DNA of 10,067 nucleotides from Dehalococcoidales bacterium. Its GTDB lineage: Bacteria; Chloroflexota; Dehalococcoidia; Dehalococcoidales; UBA3254. Under the pieces are notes generated by a model. It was not told the origin of the DNA, did not search any database, and saw only the letters and a program-made list of their open reading frames with translations. Where the stretch lies: contig JAQULX010000068.1 in NCBI GenBank assembly GCA_028718465.1, positions 1 to 10,067 on the forward strand, read 5' to 3'. Below are positions 5,692-10,067 of this stretch, piece after piece; position 1 is the stretch's first letter; every line of letters begins with the position of its first letter. Position numbers and translations under genes: made by a program.

Positions 5692-6945
5692 GTGCCCAAC
5701 AAGAATACTTATTATACCGGTCTTCAGTCATTCTCATTTTACAGTTACCTCATTATAATAGCTGCCTCGATAATTAATATGGCTATAGGAGCACGCGCCG
5801 CTTTCGGGGTTTTCTTCGAACCCATGGCCAGTGAATTCGCCTGGAGCAGTGCCGCTATTTCCGGGACCTTCTCAATTTCAATGATAATTGAAGGCATCGT
5901 TAGTGCAGTCTCCGGCTGGTTAAGCGACAAGCTTGGGACCAGGGTTGTACTGACATTTGCCGGACTTATTACCGGTGCGGGCTTTATTCTAATGTCGCAA
6001 ATACATACGATGTGGCAAATGTACCTGGTCTATGGAATCGCACTGGGGATCGGTATGGGGGGACTTATGGTGCCCTCTATTTCCATGCTGGCCAAGTCAT
6101 TTGTCGCTCAAAGATCAATGGTGACCGGTATTGTTCTGGCAACCGGTGGGATCGGTCAACTAATCGCACCGTTACTGGCTCATCAGCTTATTTCCAGCTA
6201 TGACTGGCGCATGTCCTTTATCATTTTTGGTTTAATATTATTTGTCCTGATTATCATTCCGGGACAGTTTTTAAAACCGAGATTCGCTCGAAACGAAGGG
6301 ACATCACCAAACAGGCCTGTACCCAGGCAAAATTTAATTCGAAAGGATGGAACAAGCCATTCATTCAGTGAAGCGCTGCGAACCAGCACGTTCTGGTTAA
6401 TGATAATCATATTTGGCTCCTTTGCCTACTGTTTTTTGTCATTAATGGTACACCTTGTTCCATACTCTATCCACATTGGCATTTCAGCAGGGACAGCGGC
6501 CATTATTCTGGCTTGCTTTGGCGGAGTAGTTATTATTGGAAGACTGGTGTTAGGCGCAATGGGAGACAGGATCGGTAATAAGAAAACAACAGTAGCCGGC
6601 TTTATACTTTTATCTATTTCTATGCTCTTGCTGTTATTTACCGGAGAAGTCTGGACCCTGTTTTTATTCGCTGTCATTGGTGGAATCGGCATGGGAGGCA
6701 TAAATACGAGTCAATCCCCATTGTCAGCCGAATATTTTGGTGTCAAAGCACATGGATCGATATTTGGGGTCATGGCCGGAATTACCGTGATTCTGGGAGC
6801 TATCGGGCCGTTTGTAACCGGTTTTCTGTTCGATTCGACAGGAAGCTATCAAATTCCCTTCATTGTCTGCGCTGTTATCAGCTTCACAGGAGTAATTCTG
6901 TGTACACTGTTGAAACCTGCCAGAACCCTCTCTCGTAAAGCTTAG
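5692..6945 (+). CDS. MFS transporter, monocarboxylate / oxalate-formate antiporter-like
   Basis: The 417-aa protein has about 12 hydrophobic helices in two halves, split by a hydrophilic loop at roughly residues 196-230. The first half has GARAAFGVFFEPMASEFAW in helix 1 and the MFS motif GWLSDKLGTR (75-84); the second half has its counterpart GAMGDRIGNKK. The helix 1 pattern and the W-S-x-A-x-I-S-G-T-F-S stretch are typical of the MCT/OFA branch, which carries small carboxylates such as lactate, formate or oxalate. The substrate cannot be told from this. It starts with GTG after GAGGT. It lies 133 bases after the Fe-S gene and shares the low GC of that cluster, but may be a separate unit: no coupling is seen and carboxylate transport has no obvious link to lipid decoration. 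Confidence 0.88.
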   Translation: MPNKNTYYTGLQSFSFYSYLIIIAASIINMAIGARAAFGVFFEPMASEFAWSSAAISGTFSISMIIEGIVSAVSGWLSDKLGTRVVLTFAGLITGAGFILMSQIHTMWQMYLVYGIALGIGMGGLMVPSISMLAKSFVAQRSMVTGIVLATGGIGQLIAPLLAHQLISSYDWRMSFIIFGLILFVLIIIPGQFLKPRFARNEGTSPNRPVPRQNLIRKDGTSHSFSEALRTSTFWLMIIIFGSFAYCFLSLMVHLVPYSIHIGISAGTAAIILACFGGVVIIGRLVLGAMGDRIGNKKTTVAGFILLSISMLLLLFTGEVWTLFLFAVIGGIGMGGINTSQSPLSAEYFGVKAHGSIFGVMAGITVILGAIGPFVTGFLFDSTGSYQIPFIVCAVISFTGVILCTLLKPARTLSRKA

Positions 6946-7032
6946 TTTGTTGATGAAGGTAAGCCGACTCAAAATGATGCGATTGAACAGCTTATAAAGC
7001 ATCCCGGCATTACAATCGTTGCCTGTCAGTAG
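6946..7032 (+). pseudogene. Coding remnant after the MFS stop, possibly a DsrE-family C-terminal piece
   Basis: Directly after the MFS TAG the same frame stays open for 28 codons to a TAG at 7030. It reads like real protein (VDEGKPTQNDAIEQL, HPGITIVACQ) rather than noise, and unlike a membrane transporter tail. The strand-then-ACQ ending recalls small DsrE/DsrF-like sulfur-relay proteins, in which an ACQMSM-type segment continues further; here it stops. There is no start codon or ribosome site of its own. A truncated, decayed gene is the likeliest reading; the family guess is weak. Confidence 0.3.
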
Positions 7033-7064
7033 CTTAAGACGGGTCTGAGCATTCGGTGGAAGCA

Positions 7065-7102
7065 GTCGGGGAGGCCGCTGTCGGGGAGGCTTGCCTTAAG
7101 GC
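7065..7102. repeat. Short direct repeat and palindrome before the tRNA
   Basis: GTCGGGGAGGC occurs at 7065-7075 and 7080-7090, followed by the palindrome GCCTTAAGGC at 7093-7102 and five T at 7107-7111. The arrangement could weakly terminate transcription after the MFS gene, but the stem has almost no loop. Confidence 0.3.
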
Positions 7103-7138
7103 TGGATTTTTGATAGATTAGATATGGAATGTGTGCAT

Positions 7139-7211
7139 GGGGCCGTAGTTCACTCGGGAGAACGCTTGATTTGCATTCAAGAGGTAGCGGGTTCGAATCC
7201 CACCGGCTCCA
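7139..7211 (+). tRNA. tRNA-Ala (anticodon TGC)
   Basis: The 73 bases fold as a complete cloverleaf. The acceptor stem GGGGCCG/CGGCTCC includes G3-U70, the alanine identity pair. The D arm is GTTC/GAAC with a GG in the loop, the anticodon stem CTTGA/TCAAG with loop TT-TGC-AT (anticodon 7172-7174), the variable loop is 5 bases, and the T loop is TTCGAAT. The T stem GCGGG/CCCAC has a C:A mismatch at its second pair (7188/7202). The discriminator is A7211 and the 3' CCA is not encoded (GTA follows), so CCA must be added after transcription. It stands alone, not in an rRNA operon. Confidence 0.93.
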
Positions 7212-7448
7212 GTATTCCTACTATGAGAATCCTCCACAGATCCGAGGCATTATTAAAGAACATGGTGTTCCTCCTTGCCTTAAGTCCTATACCTATATTG
7301 TAACTTGGATGTTATCAGTCTCAAACATGTTATCGACGCTTATCTCTTAATAAAACTATTGCAAAAGAAATTTAAGGTACACTTATATTAGAGACTCTTT
7401 AATCCGGAAATCTGATGAGATATAGTCTTGTCTCCAGTGTAGAATAGA
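7212..7448. other. Intergenic region after the tRNA; candidate promoter near 7359-7389
   Basis: No gene is seen here. CTTGCCTTAAG at 7274-7284 repeats 7090-7100 on the other side of the tRNA. TTGCAA (7359-7364) and TATATT (7384-7389), 19 bases apart, are a possible but weak promoter for the DUF2254 gene. No terminator with a U-run is visible. Confidence 0.35.
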
Positions 7449-8798
7449 GTGAGAACTAGAATCTTTAATATTTACTATAAGCTGCAGTCCAGCTTTTGGT
7501 TCATTCCATCTCTCATGGTTCTGGCGGCGGGGGGTCTCTGGTATGCCATGAACATGGTGGATACTTACATTCTTCAATCTACCATCCAACTCTGGTGGGT
7601 ATACTCTGGCGGCATTGATGGAGCGAGGGCTATCCTTTCCTCCATAGCGTCTTCCACAATTACGGTAGCAGGTACCGTTTTTTCAATCACTATCGTAGTG
7701 CTCTCACTGGCCTCCCGGCAATTTGGCACTCGTATTTTAAGAAGTTTTATTGCTGACAGGGGTAATCAGATTGTCCTGGGAACCTTTCTGGGCACTTTCA
7801 TCTATTGTTTACTGATGCTGGGAACGCTGCGGGGGATTGGAGGCACTGGTTCAATACCTCAAGCGGGAGTGATGCTGTCATTAATACTGGCGCTCACCAG
7901 TATTGGAGTTCTTGTCTATTTCATTCACCATATTTCCTCATCCATCCAGTCCCATAATGTTGTTGCTGCTGTGACCAATGAATTAATGCAGACTATCGAG
8001 AGGGTGTTTCCGGAAAAGATCGAGAAAGATTCGAAAGGCCATGGCAAACTCAAAGATGGACCGGATTTCCCGGAGAACTTCCACCTTCAAGCTTATGCAA
8101 TTACCTCCAGTGGGAGCGGTTATATTCAGGAAATTGATCTGGAGAGCTTGATAGGGTTGGCGGTAAAAAGAGATTTAGTCATACACATTCAGCACCGGGC
8201 AGGCCATTTTATCGGACGAGGTTCTTTGCTGGTACTGGCATCTCCCAGAGAACACATTGATGAAAAAATAATTAGTAGCATCCGTAAAGCTTTCATTCTG
8301 GGAGTGGAACAGACTGCCGAGCAAGACGTGGGATACTCAATCGACCGTCTGGTTCAAATTGCGGTAAGCGCTCTTTCTCCGAGCTACAATGATCCCTTTA
8401 CGGTAATAAACTATTTGGACTGGTTGGGTGTAGCTCTTTGTGATCTGGCCAACCGGAAGATCCCTTCTCCTAATCATTATGATAGTGGCACGCGGATCCG
8501 GGTTATTGAAAAACCTATATTGTATACAAAGTTTTTAGAGATTGCTTTTAACAAACTGCATCATGCTGTGCAAGATCATACAGACGTCATAACTCACATA
8601 CTGGATACAATATTAGTGATCGGGAGAAGTGTAGCCAGAAAAGAAGACCGCGAAGCATTATTAAAGCAGGCTAATATATTTTATGAAGCGGCTAATCGCC
8701 AGATAAGGGGAAGCGATTTGGAGCAGGTAGATGAGCACTACCGGGCTGTGGTTAAATCATTGGTTATATCTCCCCCAAATGTCAGCCAAATCAGTTAA
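7449..8798 (+). CDS. DUF2254 family integral membrane protein
   Basis: This 449-aa protein fits the DUF2254 family, predicted membrane proteins without established function. After a short basic start (MRTRIFNIYYKLQSSFWFIP, the usual opening) come about four membrane helices: residues 18-38, 60-92 (SIASSTITVAGTVFSIT, then VLSLASRQFG, both strongly typical), 107-128 and 138-162. The remaining 280 residues are soluble and include DVGYSIDRLVQIAVSALSPSYNDPFT, the most conserved part of the family's C-terminal domain. The start is GTG at 7449; an in-frame TAG at 7440 leaves no earlier one, and no good Shine-Dalgarno is present, so translation may be low. A MscS-type channel follows after 9 bases, which suggests a shared role at the membrane, perhaps in osmotic or ion stress (inference). 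Confidence 0.88.
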   Translation: MRTRIFNIYYKLQSSFWFIPSLMVLAAGGLWYAMNMVDTYILQSTIQLWWVYSGGIDGARAILSSIASSTITVAGTVFSITIVVLSLASRQFGTRILRSFIADRGNQIVLGTFLGTFIYCLLMLGTLRGIGGTGSIPQAGVMLSLILALTSIGVLVYFIHHISSSIQSHNVVAAVTNELMQTIERVFPEKIEKDSKGHGKLKDGPDFPENFHLQAYAITSSGSGYIQEIDLESLIGLAVKRDLVIHIQHRAGHFIGRGSLLVLASPREHIDEKIISSIRKAFILGVEQTAEQDVGYSIDRLVQIAVSALSPSYNDPFTVINYLDWLGVALCDLANRKIPSPNHYDSGTRIRVIEKPILYTKFLEIAFNKLHHAVQDHTDVITHILDTILVIGRSVARKEDREALLKQANIFYEAANRQIRGSDLEQVDEHYRAVVKSLVISPPNVSQIS

Positions 8799-8807
8799 GA
8801 AAATGTT

Positions 8808-9764
8808 ATGATTCGGAAGATTATTACTCAATTCATATTACTGGCCATAACTGCCGCCCTCTGGTTAGCCATGTTACGCTATGATAACTTCTACTTAAGA
8901 AATTCCGCGCATACTTTTCTGGCAGTCTCCATTATCTATCTGGTTTTTAAATTCATTCTGGAGGAAGCAGTAACGGGCAGAATCAGTGACCCCAGGACCC
9001 GCTACTCCTTCCGTCGGGCAGTCTCTATCTTAAATATCGTCGCTTTTATTGTAGCCGGGATCGCTATCTGGGTAGAAAACACCCAATCCTTATTGGTATC
9101 TTACGGCTTGATTGCTGCCGGAGTAGCGGTAGCCCTTCAGGACTTTTTTAAAAACATTGTCGGAGGGATTATTTTATTTATCATGGGAGTATACCGGGTG
9201 GGAGACCGTATCGAAATCAACGATAAGCGGGGTGATGTGATAGATATCGGCCTGCAATATACTACCTTACTGGAAATACAGGAATGGATTATCGGAGATC
9301 AGCCTACCGGAAGACTGGTTACTGTACCCAATGGTAATATCTTGTCCCATGCAGCCCATAATTATTCCAAAGACCATCACTTTATCTGGGATGAGATATC
9401 CCTACCCATTACCTACGATAGCGATTGGAAAGGAGCTTCCAGACTGGTGCTAAATATCGTAGAAAAGGAGACCCAGGAGGTGACTGAAAGGGCTCGTATT
9501 TCTTTGCTTAACCTATCGGAAAAGTATTTCTTACCGGCTAGAGCTGAAGTACCTGCGTTGTATTTGACTCTCACCGATAACTGGATAGAAATGAATGTCC
9601 GCTATGTAACCGATGTAAGACAGCGGAGAGTAATCAAAGACCATTTGAGTAAATTTCTTTTAGAAGAAATTCAGAAAGCCGGGAATATTAGGATTGCCTC
9701 GGAGACAATGGACCTTACTATCAGGGATACTGTGCAACCGGATACTGGATTTATTAATAAATAG
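8808..9764 (+). CDS. MscS-family mechanosensitive ion channel
   Basis: MscS channels open under membrane tension to release solutes during osmotic downshock. The 318-aa protein has helices at about 5-22, 34-52 and 70-90, then the pore helix region LLVSYGLIAAGVAVALQDFF (95-114) running into KNIVGGIILFIMGVYRVGDRIEI, the family's hallmark TM3 plus beta-domain entry. VPNG at 173-176 is the conserved motif of the beta domain. An alpha/beta cytoplasmic domain follows to the C-terminus. Length is near E. coli MscS (286 aa), slightly longer, with no extra sensor domain. The ATG at 8808 is 9 bases after the DUF2254 stop with only a weak AAGA-type site, consistent with coupling to that gene. Subfamily and ion preference cannot be told. 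Confidence 0.93.
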   Translation: MIRKIITQFILLAITAALWLAMLRYDNFYLRNSAHTFLAVSIIYLVFKFILEEAVTGRISDPRTRYSFRRAVSILNIVAFIVAGIAIWVENTQSLLVSYGLIAAGVAVALQDFFKNIVGGIILFIMGVYRVGDRIEINDKRGDVIDIGLQYTTLLEIQEWIIGDQPTGRLVTVPNGNILSHAAHNYSKDHHFIWDEISLPITYDSDWKGASRLVLNIVEKETQEVTERARISLLNLSEKYFLPARAEVPALYLTLTDNWIEMNVRYVTDVRQRRVIKDHLSKFLLEEIQKAGNIRIASETMDLTIRDTVQPDTGFINK

Positions 9765-10067
9765 TCTTCATCCACAATTTGTCATGCCAAACAAAGGATT
9801 ACACTTAATTTATATAGGGACGCTATTTGCATATTTTCCTTCGGCAGATCCTGTTGCCTATTTGCAATTCATTGACAGAACTGCTGCCCTCTCTTTCTGG
9901 ACCCCGTTTATGGGCAAGTAGTTATGAATTGTTCCTTGGCGGTCGAGGATGTCGGATTGTCTGGTGAATGACCCCACAGCAAGCGGGAGTTTTCAGCCGG
10001 TATTTTTATAAAGAATGATTTTTTGGGTTCTAACGAATTATTTACTGGCTCGTTGTCTTGTTTATCC
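9765..10067. other. Gene-free right end of window
   Basis: About 300 bases in which I see no convincing gene on either strand. An open frame ends at 9921 but its codons before 9764 belong to the MscS gene in another frame, and the rest matches nothing I know. CCCCACAGCAAGCGGG near 9972-9987 could be an imperfect hairpin. No clear terminator for the DUF2254-MscS unit is visible. Confidence 0.5.

Noticed and set aside
7129..7350. 73-aa ORF over the tRNA
   Set aside because: Its GRSSLGRTLDLHSRGSGFESH part is the usual false translation of a tRNA gene.
9694..9921. 75-aa ORF at the end of the MscS gene
   Set aside because: It overlaps the MscS C-terminus in another frame, has no ribosome site and matches no family known to me.

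Overview
The window looks like a piece of chromosome from a low-to-medium GC Firmicute, probably an anaerobic member of the Clostridia (Peptococcaceae/Desulfotomaculum-like). The pointers are strong AGGAGG-type ribosome sites, a Gram-positive style SmpB, a glycosyltransferase followed by a DUF5752-like protein, and an Fe-S protein paired with a flavoprotein. The assignment is an inference; no rRNA or other marker fixes the species. All recognised genes lie on the + strand.

Left part (1-1470) is comparatively GC-rich and housekeeping-like: the C-terminal part of a GT4-type glycosyltransferase cut by the window edge, a 119-aa DUF5752-like protein, and smpB, the tmRNA-binding trans-translation factor. 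The smpB start codon sits inside an 18-bp inverted repeat together with a perfect extended -10 promoter, with no Shine-Dalgarno in reach. This suggests a leaderless or nearly leaderless mRNA. No tmRNA gene follows.

Middle part (about 1700-6945) is visibly more AT-rich and looks like an accessory block. It contains a CrtQ-like glycosyltransferase, a CrtO-like acyltransferase, a CrtI/CrtN-superfamily flavoprotein, a small Fe-S protein resembling the N-terminal domain of GltD and overlapping the flavoprotein gene by ATGA, and a 12-TM MFS carboxylate-type transporter. CrtQ and CrtO are the glycosylating and acylating enzymes of staphyloxanthin-type C30 carotenoid synthesis. No carotene or squalene synthase (CrtM) is present although both edges of the block are visible. 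The cluster may therefore decorate another lipid, or depend on a synthase encoded elsewhere. The separate Fe-S subunit for a CrtI-like enzyme is the most unusual element.

Right part (6946-10067) holds a short coding remnant, a lone tRNA-Ala(TGC), and a two-gene membrane unit: a DUF2254 integral membrane protein and, 9 bases later, a MscS-type mechanosensitive channel. The last 300 bases show no convincing gene.

Repeat-like material is limited to twin GGAA-loop hairpins at 3563-3625 and scattered palindromes. I see no insertion sequence, CRISPR array, phage gene or replication origin.
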